The notes: generated by a model not told the origin, from the letters alone. Numbered from the stretch's first letter, positions 17,507 through 26,269 are shown. The stretch: 64,000 nucleotides of DNA from Tessaracoccus flavescens (GCF_001998865.1 NZ_CP019607.1:1674001-1738000); one strand, 5' to 3'. Translations and numbers: made by a program.

Positions 17507-18777
17507 ATGACGAGCATGACACTCGACCCGCCGCTGACCAACCCGTTGCCACCAGGCTCCGAGTTGGTCGCCGGGGTCGACACGCACAAGAACACGCATC
17601 ACGTCGCGATCCTCGATCTCGTGGGCCGACCTGTCGCGGACCGAGAGTTCCGTGCCGACGGTCGCGGTTACGCGCAGATCGTCGCGTTCCTCCACGCGCA
17701 CGGTGATGTCGTCCGTATCGGGGTGGAGGGAACGGGGTCGTACGGGGCTGGCCTCGCACGCGCGCTGACCACGGCGGGGCTGAGCGTCATCGAAGTCGCG
17801 CGACAGGACCGGCAAGCCCGCCGTCGTCGCGGCAAGTCCGACCCCCTCGACGCCCACCAGGCAGCGGTCGCTGTCCTCGCAGGAACGGACACCGCGATCC
17901 CAAAGTCTGGTGATGGCGCGGTCGAGTCGATGCGGATCCTCCTCGCAGAGCGGCGCTCGGCGGCCAAGGCCAGAGCGCAAGTGATGAACCAGATCCACGC
18001 GCTGCTGATCACCGCACCCGAGCTCGTGCGACAGGCGTTCCGCGCTCTCAGCGGGCAGCGTCTGGTCAACACGCTCGCCAAGACTCGGCCCGGAACAATC
18101 ACGTCCCCCGATCCCGCGGTCGTCGCCCGGCAGACACTGCGACGGTTCGCGGTCCGACACCTCACGATGCAAGCCGAGATCGACCTGATAGAACAACAGT
18201 TGGAGATGCTCGTCCGGCAGGTCAACCCCACGCTGCTGTCCCTGAGCGGAGTCGGTCCTGTCACCGCAGCGACGCTCCTGGTCGCCGCGGGCGACAACCC
18301 CGAGCGGCTCGGAACCCGCGCCAGCTTCGCCGCTCTCGCCGGTGTCGCCCCGATCCCCGCCTCCTCCGGACAACGCACACGGCATCGACTCTCTCGCGGC
18401 GGGACCGGCACGCGAACGCCGCGCTGCACCGGATTGTGCTGTTGCGCATGCGGCATCGCGAGCCTCGGACGATGGCCTACTTCGAGAGGCGTCGTTCGGA
18501 GCAACTCACCGACCGTGACATCATGCGCTGCCTCAAACGACACGTCGCGAACGAGATCTATGCCGCTCTGCTCAATCCCGCCACCGACAATCCCGTCGGG
18601 CGCGAACTCCGAGCACGCCGACAAGCGAAAGGCATCCCGATCAGCGTTCTCGCCGCCACTCTCGGCGTCCCCTACCAGCGGCTCCGACGACTCGAGATCG
18701 GCACTCGCGCCGACCCTGAACTCGAGGCCCGAGCGACCGCCATCCTGGAGCAGATCAGCCCGCCACTGGCCGCTTGA
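17507..18777 (+). pseudogene. IS110-family transposase with C-terminal helix-turn-helix, frameshifted
   Basis: The N-terminal RuvC-like DEDD domain reads LVAGVDTHKNTHHVAILD, IGVEGTGSYGAGLARAL and RRRGKSDPLDAHQAAVAVLA. The C-terminal transposase_20 domain has LSLSGVGPVTAATLLVAAGD and FAALAGVAPIPASSGQ. Near 18403 the frame shifts; HANAALHRIVLLRMRHREPR continues in the next frame to 18777. Restoring one G in the GGCGGGACC run gives one ORF. The last ~50 residues (GIPISVLAATLGVPYQRLRR) look like an XRE-type helix-turn-helix added to the usual IS110 protein. GGAAGGGAAT precedes the start. Confidence 0.85.
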
Positions 18778-18999
18778 CAGCAATAGGAGCATCCACTCCA
18801 TGGGACTCACCCCCGAGCGGTCCGAGTACCGACGCGTCGTCGGCTTCCCATTCGCCAGTTCCTTCGGCATAACTCCATCCTCGTTTCCAAGGTCAGGAGC
18901 CTCCAACAAACTCAGGGCGCTTCCGGCTGAGGCGCCGAGCGCGCCTAATCCGTTGAGGCACATCGCGGTCAGACACACGTTGCCCGAGCCCGTGTTACG

Positions 19000-19025
19000 C
19001 TAGTCCGTACAGTCCTATACGAGTT
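19000..19025. promoter_or_regulatory. Probable TetR operator/promoter
   Basis: CTAGTCCGTACAG-TC-CTATACGAGTT contains an inverted repeat (CGTACAG / CTATACG). It lies 20 bp before the TetR-family gene at 19045. The motif GTACA-N4-TATACGAGTT recurs at 21559-21577. Confidence 0.5.
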
Positions 19026-19044
19026 ATCGAGGGGCGGGATCGGC

Positions 19045-19671
19045 GTGAGCAGCAGTCCGAGGGACGACGCACCAGACCAAGCCAGGGTCGCCAACCAGCG
19101 CGCAGACGCGCAACGGAACCGCGCCTCAATCCTCGTCGCCGCACCCAGGGCGCTGCGACGAAACCCCGAAGCTTCCGTGGCCGAAATCGCCGCTGAAGCC
19201 GGCCTCGGACGGATGACCGTCTACGGGCATTTCAAGACCCGTGCCGAACTCATCGATGCCGCCGTGATCGAGAGCCTGGGACGCGGCGAGGACATCCTGG
19301 CCCAGGTGCCGCTGGACGGACCACCCGCCGAGGCGTTCGGCAGGCTCATCGAGTCCAGCTGGACGCTTCTCAACGAGGCCCGTGGCCTGCTGGCCGCAGC
19401 GCAGAAAGAGCTGCCGTCCGAGCGAGTGCGGGAGCTGCACGCGAAGGCGGAAGCACGAGTACGCGGCATCCTTGAGCGAGGGCAGCAAGAAGGAGTGTTC
19501 CGCACCGATCTCCCCATACATTGGCTGCTTACGACGACGCATGTGGTGATGAACGCTGCCGCTGACGAGGTGGTTGCCGGCCTCGTGACCAGTGAGGACG
19601 CCTCTCGCCTCATCATCGCCGTCCTCCAACCAGCGATCGCGGCCGCTCCGGGTCGTGAACAGCAGCGCTGA
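19045..19671 (+). CDS. TetR/AcrR family transcriptional regulator
   Basis: The 208-residue protein starts with GTG (GAGGGG upstream) and has a ~25-residue polar leader. The TetR DNA-binding domain follows: NRASILVAAPRALRRNPEAS, then the helix-turn-helix VAEIAAEAGLGRMTVYGHFK with the family hallmark VYGHF. The C-terminal ligand-binding region is helical (AFGRLIESSWTLLNEARGLL). An inverted repeat just upstream suggests autorepression. The ligand and target genes cannot be inferred. A second copy of the putative operator 2.5 kb downstream, next to a membrane-protein remnant, hints that a former target gene was lost. Confidence 0.9.
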   Translation: MSSSPRDDAPDQARVANQRADAQRNRASILVAAPRALRRNPEASVAEIAAEAGLGRMTVYGHFKTRAELIDAAVIESLGRGEDILAQVPLDGPPAEAFGRLIESSWTLLNEARGLLAAAQKELPSERVRELHAKAEARVRGILERGQQEGVFRTDLPIHWLLTTTHVVMNAAADEVVAGLVTSEDASRLIIAVLQPAIAAAPGREQQR

Positions 19672-19764
19672 CGCGGGCAGAAGCTCGACCAAGATGACCG
19701 ACCTGGAGTCACCGATGAGAACCCTTCGCTATTCGGACAATGTCACGCTTGACGGCTGCTGCCG

Positions 19765-20355
19765 TTACTGGTTCGACCCAATGTCGTACGAGAGGGCGAC
19801 ACTCCCCCTGGATGTCGTCGAGCAGCTGGTGAGGGTCAGCGAGCGTGGCGGGTCGAGGTCTCCGAAGAGCCGCTTGCCGGAGCCCAGGAGTAGTGGATGG
19901 ATGAACAGCCGCAGCGAATCCAGCAGGCCCTCATTCAGCAGGGATCGGACCAGAACGCCACTGCCGAGGATGGCGATATCTCCGTCACCGGTCAGCTTCA
20001 GGGTGCGCACAGCCTGGAGAACATCACCCTCGAGCGCAGAAGTCTGCTGCCAATCGAAGGCAGACACTGTGGTGGTCGCGACATACTTGGGAGTCGAGTT
20101 CAGGTGAGCGGCCATCGGGTTGTCGTCGGGCACATACGGCCAGTAGGCGGACATCTTCTCGTAGGTCTTCCTGCCGAAGAGATAGGCGGTCGTTCCGTCC
20201 AGCCCCCCCGAACTGGTCGACGAGTGGATGTCTGCGGCGTACGGCGCGCCCCAGCCGCCGTGATCAAATCCGCCCTCGCGGTCCTCGTCCGGCGAGCCCA
20301 GACCTTGCATGACTCCATCGACCGAGAGAAACTCGATCGCGATCAACTTGCGCAT
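19765..20355 (-). CDS. Dihydrofolate reductase/RibD C-terminal family protein
   Basis: This 196-residue protein begins MRKLIAIEFLSVDGVMQGLG. It contains the nucleotide-binding features of the RibD_C/DHFR-like fold: TAYLFGRKTYEKMSAYWP, KYVATTT, DGDIAILGSGVLVRSLL and LFIHPLLLGSGKRLFGD. AAGGAG lies 8 bp before the ATG at 20355. It is an NADPH-type reductase fold common in actinobacteria, usually without a known substrate. It is not a housekeeping DHFR (too divergent around the active site). It is transcribed divergently from the AraC-type regulator at 20444, its likely controller. Confidence 0.88.
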   Translation of the reverse strand: MRKLIAIEFLSVDGVMQGLGSPDEDREGGFDHGGWGAPYAADIHSSTSSGGLDGTTAYLFGRKTYEKMSAYWPYVPDDNPMAAHLNSTPKYVATTTVSAFDWQQTSALEGDVLQAVRTLKLTGDGDIAILGSGVLVRSLLNEGLLDSLRLFIHPLLLGSGKRLFGDLDPPRSLTLTSCSTTSRGSVALSYDIGSNQ

Positions 20356-20443
20356 GATGCACTCCTTTCGCAGTCCAGGATTCCCTGGGTGAGACGGCTG
20401 CGTCTTGAATTTTTCTGACCGGATGCGGCCCATCGGCAACTAC

Positions 20444-21319
20444 ATGAGCACGTCAACGGAATCCTCAGGCCCAGTCCTGACCCGACATCGCGTCCGCCCC
20501 GAGTTCGCCGGGCTGGTGGCAGGCATCGTCGGCTTCCAGGAATGGACGAATCGCCCGGTGATCCGTCGTCAGGTGGCCGGGAGTCTGATGCCGCTGGTGC
20601 TGTCGTCCGGCCCCACCCTCGACGTGGTCGGCCTTTCCCACGGACGCGGCATCGGTCGCCATGCGTCGTTCATCGCGGGGCTCATGCCTGGCTACGCCAC
20701 CACCCGCTTTGACGGGGCGCAGGAGTGCGTCCAGATCTATCTCACGCCGTTGGGCGTCGTCACTCTGCTGGGTACGCCCGGTCGCGAGCTGGCCGAAGCC
20801 GTGGTCGGAGTTGCCGACGCGGCCCCCGCTTTCGACGACAGCTTCCAGGACCGGCTTTGGGCCACGCCGACCTGGCCTGGACGATTCGACCTGATCGATC
20901 GCAAGCTGCTCGCCCTGCTGTCCCGCGGCCATCGCCTGGAGCCGTTCGTCAGCTGGATGTGGCAGCAGATTGAAGCAACCGGCGGCCGGGCCCGGATCGG
21001 CGAGCTGATCGGCCAGACCGGGTGGAGTGAGCGCCACGCTATCTCCCGGTTCACCGAGCAGATCGGCCTGGGTCCGAAAATGGCTGCCCGCGTCGTACGT
21101 TTCGAGCGCGCCCACGAGGCGCTCCGCCATGACTCCAGTACGAATGTCGCAGCGCGATTCGGCTTCTCCGACCAGAGCCACCTGATCCGCGAGGTCCGCC
21201 GGTTTGCCGGAGTGCCCCCCACCACACTGAACCAAACCAACCCGCCGACCGCGCATAGCGCCGTAGGGCGGGCCCCGAGTCCCGAATCGTCAGGCCCTGC
21301 GGCGTGTCACGAGCGGTAG
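20444..21319 (+). CDS. AraC family transcriptional regulator
   Basis: About 291 residues from MSTSTESSGP. The N-terminal ~170 residues form a sensing domain (YATTRFDGAQECVQIYLTPL). The C-terminal HTH_18 domain shows IGELIGQTGWSERHAISRFT, LGPKMAARVVRFERAHEALR and VAARFGFSDQSHLIREVRRF with the usual GFSDQSH signature. Possible in-frame starts are TTG at 20405, ATG at 20423 and ATG at 20444; none has a strong Shine-Dalgarno. The 88-bp divergent gap to the reductase gene at 20355 probably holds a shared control region. Confidence 0.85.
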   Translation: MSTSTESSGPVLTRHRVRPEFAGLVAGIVGFQEWTNRPVIRRQVAGSLMPLVLSSGPTLDVVGLSHGRGIGRHASFIAGLMPGYATTRFDGAQECVQIYLTPLGVVTLLGTPGRELAEAVVGVADAAPAFDDSFQDRLWATPTWPGRFDLIDRKLLALLSRGHRLEPFVSWMWQQIEATGGRARIGELIGQTGWSERHAISRFTEQIGLGPKMAARVVRFERAHEALRHDSSTNVAARFGFSDQSHLIREVRRFAGVPPTTLNQTNPPTAHSAVGRAPSPESSGPAACHER

Positions 21320-21361
21320 GGCTGGCCGCCCAGTTGCGGCGAAGATTGTCGCGCGTGGTGA

Positions 21362-21559
21362 CGACGCGCCTTCGTTCTGTTCCCGGGACAAATCCTGGCC
21401 GCAGCCATCCTCGCGATCGCGACGGCGGCATGGTTCCCGCTCCTCCGCATCAACCGACACCTTGCAGCGGAGGAAACTCAGCTTTCCCTGAAGGAGCGGG
21501 AATCGGTCGATGCCCGACGTCAGCAACTCTCCAGATCCCGACGCTCACGTATGATCTAG
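21362..21559 (+). pseudogene. C-terminal remnant of a membrane protein
   Basis: An open frame directly after a stop at 21359 reads RRAFVLFPGQILAAAILAIA and TAAWFPLLRINRHL, a hydrophobic segment, followed by a charged tail (LSLKERESVDARRQQLSRSR) and a TAG at 21557. It has no start codon. It looks like the last transmembrane helix plus cytoplasmic tail of a transporter whose body is gone. The rest of 21320-21744 holds no gene. Confidence 0.35.
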
Positions 21560-21577
21560 TACACACATATACGAGTT
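21559..21577. promoter_or_regulatory. Second copy of the putative TetR site
   Basis: GTACA-CACA-TATACGAGTT matches GTACA-GTCC-TATACGAGTT at 19007-19025. Both are preceded closely by CTAGT. Confidence 0.45.
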
Positions 21578-21700
21578 GCGCCACCCAGAACTGATCAGCG
21601 GCGTGGCGGGCGTTGCGCGCTCAAGGCACCAAGTCGAATGGAGGGCGAGATGGGTCATTGAGCGACAAGGGATCCCGTGGTCGGCCTCATAGCTGCCGTC

Positions 21701-21740
21701 ACCCCGGGGTTGACAATCGAACCCCGGGGTGAGACGCTAT
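21701..21740 (+). promoter_or_regulatory. Promoter flanked by twin palindromes (ABC exporter operon)
   Basis: TTGACA (21710-21715) and a weak CGCTAT (21735-21740) lie just before the ATG at 21745, giving a leaderless or very short leader. Two perfect 10-bp palindromes ACCCCGGGGT (21701-21710 and 21721-21730) flank the -35 box exactly 20 bp apart. A weaker copy (CCCAGGGGTGACAA) lies at 21758-21771 inside the gene. This is a strong candidate operator. Confidence 0.55.
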
Positions 21741-21744
21741 CACC

Positions 21745-22218
21745 ATGGAGCGTAATCCCAGGGGTGACAAACTGCAGCCTGGCCCGGCGAGTTCAACGGC
21801 GGATCAGTGGACGCGCGTCCTGGCGCATCGCCGGAAGGACGCTCCCACCACGGTCGCGGCCGTGATCGAGCGGTTCGAAGCTGCCGGAGTCACCCCGGAT
21901 CAGGTTGCGTCCCACCTCGAAGACGGCGGCGACCGGCTCTATGCGGCGGCAGCGTCCGCGGCTGAGGGCTGGGCGGCTGGGTTCGGCGGGGAGCGGGCTG
22001 TCGCTCTGCTGGCCGCTGAGGTCAGCGCGCTGATGTCGCACCTGGTTGCCCGGGCCGCGAGCGTCCGCTCGGTGTGCGTCGAGGCGCTGCTGGACGAGTT
22101 CAGCGCGGTGACCGTCGCCGGCGCGCTCGGTGTGGCTCGACAGAAGGTCTACGAGCTCGCCCGGCCGAGCGTGGATCCCGCTTACCTCACGACAACACCT
22201 TGGAGACACCATGAATGA
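21745..22218 (+). CDS. Predicted helix-turn-helix regulator-like protein, first gene of exporter operon
   Basis: The 157-residue soluble, Ala-rich protein is mostly helical (AVIERFEAAGVTPDQVASHL, ALLAAEVSALMSHLVARAAS). Its C-terminal segment VTVAGALGVARQKVYELARP resembles a helix-turn-helix. No family name is certain. It starts immediately after the palindrome-flanked promoter and overlaps the next gene by 8 bp. As the first gene of the operon with a DNA-binding-like end, it could be the autoregulator that recognises the ACCCCGGGGT sites; this is inference from position. Confidence 0.6.
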   Translation: MERNPRGDKLQPGPASSTADQWTRVLAHRRKDAPTTVAAVIERFEAAGVTPDQVASHLEDGGDRLYAAAASAAEGWAAGFGGERAVALLAAEVSALMSHLVARAASVRSVCVEALLDEFSAVTVAGALGVARQKVYELARPSVDPAYLTTTPWRHHE

Positions 22219-22891
22219 CCTGCACGAGGCAGTGACCCTGCCCGATCCGGCCGTGAAACGGCTGCTACACCCCACCGACCTGCCCGAGGCGCGCAAGCTC
22301 TACCTGCGCGGCTGGTGGTTCGGACGACTCTGCTCCCTGCCCATCGTCGTTGCGCTCGGCGCGGTGGTGTGGGCGCTCACCGGCAACCTGTTCGCCGCTC
22401 TGGCAGCGCCGATCAGCACCTTCACGGTCGGCTTCGCAGCGAGCCGCTGGCACCAGGCTCGCGCTTGGGACTTCATCCCCAGGAAACGACAAGACTCCAA
22501 CGGCGCCGACCCGTGGCAGCTGGTCGCGGCCGCTCTGGACGCCGTCGCGCTGCTCGTCACGGCGGGCGCAATTACCCTGACGATCACCGCCGCGCCGATC
22601 CCGCCAGGAATCGTTGCCTACGCGGTTGGCTCCGGGCTCGGGGTCGCGGCGCTGCAGATGGCGGAGATCGTCCTGGCGGCCCGCAATCGACAGAACAGAT
22701 CGATTGCGTCCCAAGTGATCCTGCTGGCCGCGGTGATCGCCGCGTCCGTGCTGGGCGCCGTGCTCGGCGGCGTCGCCTGGGGCCCAGGCGCGTACGCACT
22801 GACTGCCGCTGGCTTTGTGACGTTGCTGCTCGCTTACGCGCTGTGGTCGTCGCTCTTCGCCCAGCGCGGCAGGCAGGACAAAGAGCGATGA
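22211..22891 (+). CDS. Multi-pass membrane protein of the exporter operon
   Basis: The 226-residue protein begins MNDLHEAVTLPDPAVKRLLH. It has about six hydrophobic segments, including RLCSLPIVVALGAVVWALTG, ALDAVALLVTAGAITLTITA and VILLAAVIAASVLGAVLGGV. No catalytic motif is visible. GGAG lies 6 bp before the ATG. It overlaps its upstream neighbour by 8 bp and the ATPase gene by 4 bp, so it is part of the same translationally coupled unit. It may be an accessory permease or immunity protein; no known family is recognised. Confidence 0.7.
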   Translation: MNDLHEAVTLPDPAVKRLLHPTDLPEARKLYLRGWWFGRLCSLPIVVALGAVVWALTGNLFAALAAPISTFTVGFAASRWHQARAWDFIPRKRQDSNGADPWQLVAAALDAVALLVTAGAITLTITAAPIPPGIVAYAVGSGLGVAALQMAEIVLAARNRQNRSIASQVILLAAVIAASVLGAVLGGVAWGPGAYALTAAGFVTLLLAYALWSSLFAQRGRQDKER

Positions 22892-23688
22892 ACCCCGGCA
22901 CGCAGAGCCTCGCGGATGAACCACCAGGCCAGGCCTCGGTCGCCGTGACCGTCCGCGAGCTGCGTAAGACATTTCCGGGAGTGGTGGCTGTCGATGAGGT
23001 CAGCTTCTCCGTCCGGGTCGGGGAGGTGTTCTGCCTGCTCGGTCCCAACGGTGCAGGCAAGACCACCACAGTGGAATGCCTCGCCGGAGCGCTCACCCCC
23101 GACGCAGGCCGGATCGAGGTGCTTGGCCTCGATCCGGCAAGGGCGCGCGCTCAGGTGCGTGAGCTCGTGGGCTATCAGTTGCAGGCGTCGGTCCTGCCCG
23201 CCGCGCTGCGGGTGGAAGAAGCGGTAGGACTGTTCGCCTCGTTCTATCCAGCGCCGATCGCGGTTGGAGAGTTGCTGCGTACGGTCGGGCTGGAGGATCA
23301 GCGGAAGCGGGCCTTCGGCAAACTCTCCGGCGGCGAGAAGCAGCGGCTCTCCATCGCCCTCGCGCTGGTCGGCTCACCGCGCATCGTCGTGCTGGACGAA
23401 CTCACCACCGGCCTCGACCCGCAGGGACGACGCACCGTCTGGCACCTCATCGAGCAGATCAAAGCTCGTGGGGTCACCATCATCTTGGTCTCCCACTACC
23501 TCGACGAGGTGCAACGACTGGCTGACCGGCTCGCCATCATCGCCGCCGGGCGAACCCAGTTCGTCGGAACACCGGCGGAACTCCGCGCCGCCGCCGCGGT
23601 CAGGTCGGATGCCACGCAGACCCTTGAGGATGTCTACCTCACCTTCCTCGACACAATCGCCCCGAGCAACGCCGGGAGAGCAGCATGA
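22888..23688 (+). CDS. ABC transporter ATP-binding protein (ABC-2 exporter type)
   Basis: The 266-residue ATPase has Walker A in CLLGPNGAGKTTTVECLAGA, a Q-loop region (VGYQLQASVLPAALRVEEAV), the signature KLSGGEKQRLSIALAL, Walker B with IVVLDELTTGLDPQGRRTVW and the switch histidine in LVSHYLDEVQRLADR. It would power the permease encoded next to it (4-bp overlap). The family commonly exports drugs, peptides or lipids. The dedicated two-component system downstream suggests response to an envelope or antibiotic signal. Confidence 0.93.
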   Translation: MNPGTQSLADEPPGQASVAVTVRELRKTFPGVVAVDEVSFSVRVGEVFCLLGPNGAGKTTTVECLAGALTPDAGRIEVLGLDPARARAQVRELVGYQLQASVLPAALRVEEAVGLFASFYPAPIAVGELLRTVGLEDQRKRAFGKLSGGEKQRLSIALALVGSPRIVVLDELTTGLDPQGRRTVWHLIEQIKARGVTIILVSHYLDEVQRLADRLAIIAAGRTQFVGTPAELRAAAAVRSDATQTLEDVYLTFLDTIAPSNAGRAA

Positions 23689-24440
23689 CTGCCCTCATAA
23701 CTCTGACCGTGACCGAGGCACGGCTGTTCCTGCGCAATCCGACAAGCGTGTTCATGGCGCTGCTGCTGCCCTCGTTGCTCCTGCTGCTCCAAGGGTTCGC
23801 CATCCCGGGCACGATGGACCCCATCGGGAGTGACAACCCCGCCGTGGTGGGGTTGCGGGTGATCGACTTCTTCGTCCCGATGTCGATCACCGTCGCACTG
23901 TTGAGCGTCGCCGTCACCAACTACCCGTCCGCTATCGCGGCCTACCGCGATAGCGGCGTGCTCCGGCGCCTCGATGTCACGCCAGTGGGCCCGCACCGGG
24001 TGCTGTTAGCGCAGTGGTTGGTCAGCGGTGCCTCGTTCGTCGCGGCAATCCTCGTAACCGTTCTGCTCGCTCGGGCCGCTTTCGGCGCCTCCGCCCCACG
24101 AAGCGTTGCCCTTGTCGCCGCGGTCATCGGCATCGGGACCCTCGCCATGATGGCCGTGGGATCGCTGATCGCGGCGACCGCCGGGAATGCCCAGGTGGCG
24201 TACGGGGTCGGGATGCTGGTCTTCATGGCTTGTTTGTTCACCGCAGGTATGTGGACGCCCGGAACCATGATGACTCCGGCGATGCAGTTGATCACCGGCT
24301 TCACCCCGCTCGGCGCGATGAGCCAGGCGCTGACCTCTGCCTGGTACCAGGGAACCGCCGACATCGTCCCGTTCATCGTCATGTCCGTCTGGGCAGTGCT
24401 CTGCGGGCTCATCTCGGTGAGAACATTCCGATGGCGATAG
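23685..24440 (+). CDS. ABC-2 type transporter permease
   Basis: The 251-residue integral membrane protein begins MTALITLTVTEARLFLRNPT and has six likely membrane helices in the ABC-2 pattern (VFMALLLPSLLLLLQGF; FFVPMSITVALLSVAVTNYP; amphipathic AYRDSGVLRRLDVTPVGPHR; MLVFMACLFTAGMWTPG). It overlaps the ATPase gene by 4 bp and is the partner of that ATPase in a presumed exporter. The next 147 bp to the kinase gene hold no gene. Confidence 0.9.
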   Translation: MTALITLTVTEARLFLRNPTSVFMALLLPSLLLLLQGFAIPGTMDPIGSDNPAVVGLRVIDFFVPMSITVALLSVAVTNYPSAIAAYRDSGVLRRLDVTPVGPHRVLLAQWLVSGASFVAAILVTVLLARAAFGASAPRSVALVAAVIGIGTLAMMAVGSLIAATAGNAQVAYGVGMLVFMACLFTAGMWTPGTMMTPAMQLITGFTPLGAMSQALTSAWYQGTADIVPFIVMSVWAVLCGLISVRTFRWR

Positions 24441-24587
24441 GCCCGGCCAGCAGCCGAGATCTCAGTGAGTTCGCGGTTTTCGGTGCCCCGCTCACAGGAC
24501 TTAGTCACCGAGTGGTCGGCTTGCCCCAGGACGTGGCGTCGGAGTCCAGCCTGCTGCAACGGCACCGGCTGAGACCTCGTCTGATCC

Positions 24588-25658
24588 GTGCTGGGCGTGC
24601 TGATGGCCTGTTTCGCCTGGGCGGTGATCATCCCGTGGTCGTTAACCGCGCCACCGACCGCGCTGCTCCGCACCCTTTATGTGGTTGGTCTCACCGGCTT
24701 CGGGGCTGCGCTGCTCTGGGTGCTCTGGTGTTCGGTGCGCCCCGACCTCACCAGCGGCCCCAAGTGGTTCGGGGCCGCACTGCTCGTGACGGTTTCATTG
24801 GCGCTGTGGGCGCCAGCGCACCTATGGGCGGAGCTCGCTCAGCGACCCTGGGCGTGGCTGGCCGGGTTCGCGATCGCCGCGTCCGCCCTGCTCGGCTGGC
24901 GCATGGCTGCAGCCGCCGGAGGGATACTCGCGGCCGCGACTCTGGTCGGTGGCCAGGTCTTTCACGCGTCGCTTGCGGTGGGCGTCCCGATCACACTCAC
25001 GACGGCCGCCGCGGTCTGGGTGATGTGCCAAGCGCTGGTCTGGATGCTCCGGCTGTTGTGGGAGGCGCAGGCCGGCCGGGCGGCACAGGCAGACCTCGTG
25101 ATCGCTCAGGAACGATTGCGACTCAGTCGCGAGCTTCACGATGTACTCGGGCATCGTCTCAGCATTATCGCCTTGAAAGCAGAACTCGCAGAGAATGACG
25201 AGATCCGCACGCTCGCCGCGGAAACGCTTCGGGACGCGCGTCAGGCCGTGCACGACCAATTGACCACCAACCTTCCCAGCCAGCTTCACACCGCTGAACT
25301 CGTGCTCTCCTCAGCTGGGATCAGAGTGTCCATCGACGCACCTCAGGACGTGATCAATCGGGCATCCCAGGCCTGTTCCGAGCTCATGGCCGCGGTGGCC
25401 CGGGAAGCCGTGACCAACCTGCTCCGCCACAGTGCGGCTACCCAGGTCGCGATCTCACTCACTACCGAAGGACCTCACCTGAGGCTGACTATCGCCAACG
25501 ACGGCGTGTCCAGGCGCTGGGAGTCGTCAGACGGCACCGGGTTGGCGGGCCTCGCTGCACGCTGCGCCACGCAGGGCGCGAGCATGTCCATTGTCCAAAA
25601 CGAGTCCTGGTTCGAACTCTGCGTCCGGTGCTCGGCTGAAGCCGCGGGTTCCCGATGA
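24588..25658 (+). CDS. Sensor histidine kinase (HisKA_3, NarL-partner type)
   Basis: About 356 residues. The N-terminal half carries five to six membrane segments (MACFAWAVIIPWSLTAPP, LLVTVSLALWAPAHLWAELA, VPITLTTAAAVWVMCQAL). The phosphoacceptor H-box is LRLSRELHDVLGHRLSIIAL. The C-terminal ATPase domain has REAVTNLLRHSAATQVAISL and a G-box GTGLAGLAARCATQG. Stops at 24570 and 24582 limit the start to GTG 24588, GTG 24597 or ATG 24603. It overlaps the response regulator by 4 bp. It resembles DesK-type membrane-sensing kinases in layout. Confidence 0.9.
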   Translation: MLGVLMACFAWAVIIPWSLTAPPTALLRTLYVVGLTGFGAALLWVLWCSVRPDLTSGPKWFGAALLVTVSLALWAPAHLWAELAQRPWAWLAGFAIAASALLGWRMAAAAGGILAAATLVGGQVFHASLAVGVPITLTTAAAVWVMCQALVWMLRLLWEAQAGRAAQADLVIAQERLRLSRELHDVLGHRLSIIALKAELAENDEIRTLAAETLRDARQAVHDQLTTNLPSQLHTAELVLSSAGIRVSIDAPQDVINRASQACSELMAAVAREAVTNLLRHSAATQVAISLTTEGPHLRLTIANDGVSRRWESSDGTGLAGLAARCATQGASMSIVQNESWFELCVRCSAEAAGSR

Positions 25659-26269
25659 CAACGCCGATCCGGGTTCTCCTGGCCGAGGACGACGAACTGA
25701 TCCGGGTGGCCCTGGCGAGTCTCCTGGAACGCGAGCCGGACATTGCGGTGATCGGCTCCGTTCCAGACGGCAGACAAGCAGTCGAGCAAGCGCTACGGCA
25801 TCGGCCAGCGGTCGCGGTCGTCGACCTGCAGATGCCCAAGCTCGACGGCATCAGCGTGATCAAGGAGCTGCGCAGCACCCTGCCCGAGTGCGCCGGCGTG
25901 ATCCTCACCGGCCACGGACGCCCGTATCTGTTGCGCCAAGCGCTGCTGTCTGGCGCCCAAGGATTCCTCGCCAAGGGCGCGCCTGGCACCGCCCTTGCGG
26001 ACGTGATCCGCCGCGTCCACGAAGGACAACGCTACGTGGACCCAGTTCTCGCCGCAGACGCCCTCACCATCCAGCCGAGCCCACTCACCCCTCGCGAGAC
26101 CGAGGTGCTGTTAGCCGCGCAAGCGGATCGTCCGGTGCGCGATATAGCGCGCGGGTTGTTTCTCTCACCCGGCACGGTGCGCAACCACCTAGCGTCCATT
26201 GCCCAGAAACTCCATGCCGAGTCGAGAGCAGAAGCCCATCGAATCGCACGCGAGAACGGCTGGGTTTGA
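25655..26269 (+). CDS. Response regulator, NarL/FixJ (LuxR-HTH) family
   Basis: The 204-residue regulator has an N-terminal receiver domain: acidic pocket LLAEDDELIRVALASLL, phosphoacceptor Asp in VAVVDLQMPKLDGI, Thr in VILTGHG and Lys in GFLAKGAPG. The C-terminal LuxR helix-turn-helix is LTPRETEVLLAAQADRPVRD, followed by GTVRNHLASIAQKLHAESRA. Its ATG overlaps the kinase stop. It is the natural partner of the kinase and probably controls the upstream ABC operon. Confidence 0.93.
   Translation: MTTPIRVLLAEDDELIRVALASLLEREPDIAVIGSVPDGRQAVEQALRHRPAVAVVDLQMPKLDGISVIKELRSTLPECAGVILTGHGRPYLLRQALLSGAQGFLAKGAPGTALADVIRRVHEGQRYVDPVLAADALTIQPSPLTPRETEVLLAAQADRPVRDIARGLFLSPGTVRNHLASIAQKLHAESRAEAHRIARENGWV

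Larger units (their letters stand above)
17300..18792 (+). mobile_element. IS110-family insertion sequence (frameshifted)
   Basis: A DEDD-type transposase gene is preceded by about 200 bp of non-coding DNA and followed by a very short right end, the layout of IS110-group elements. An ATAGGAGC octamer recurs at 17412-17419 and 18783-18790, close to both ends. No terminal inverted repeats are evident, as usual for this family. Borders are approximate. Confidence 0.7.

Noticed and set aside
18436..18777. Independent small XRE-type gene
   Set aside because: Its first part is the continuation of the IS110 transposase after a one-base frameshift, so it is a fragment of that gene.
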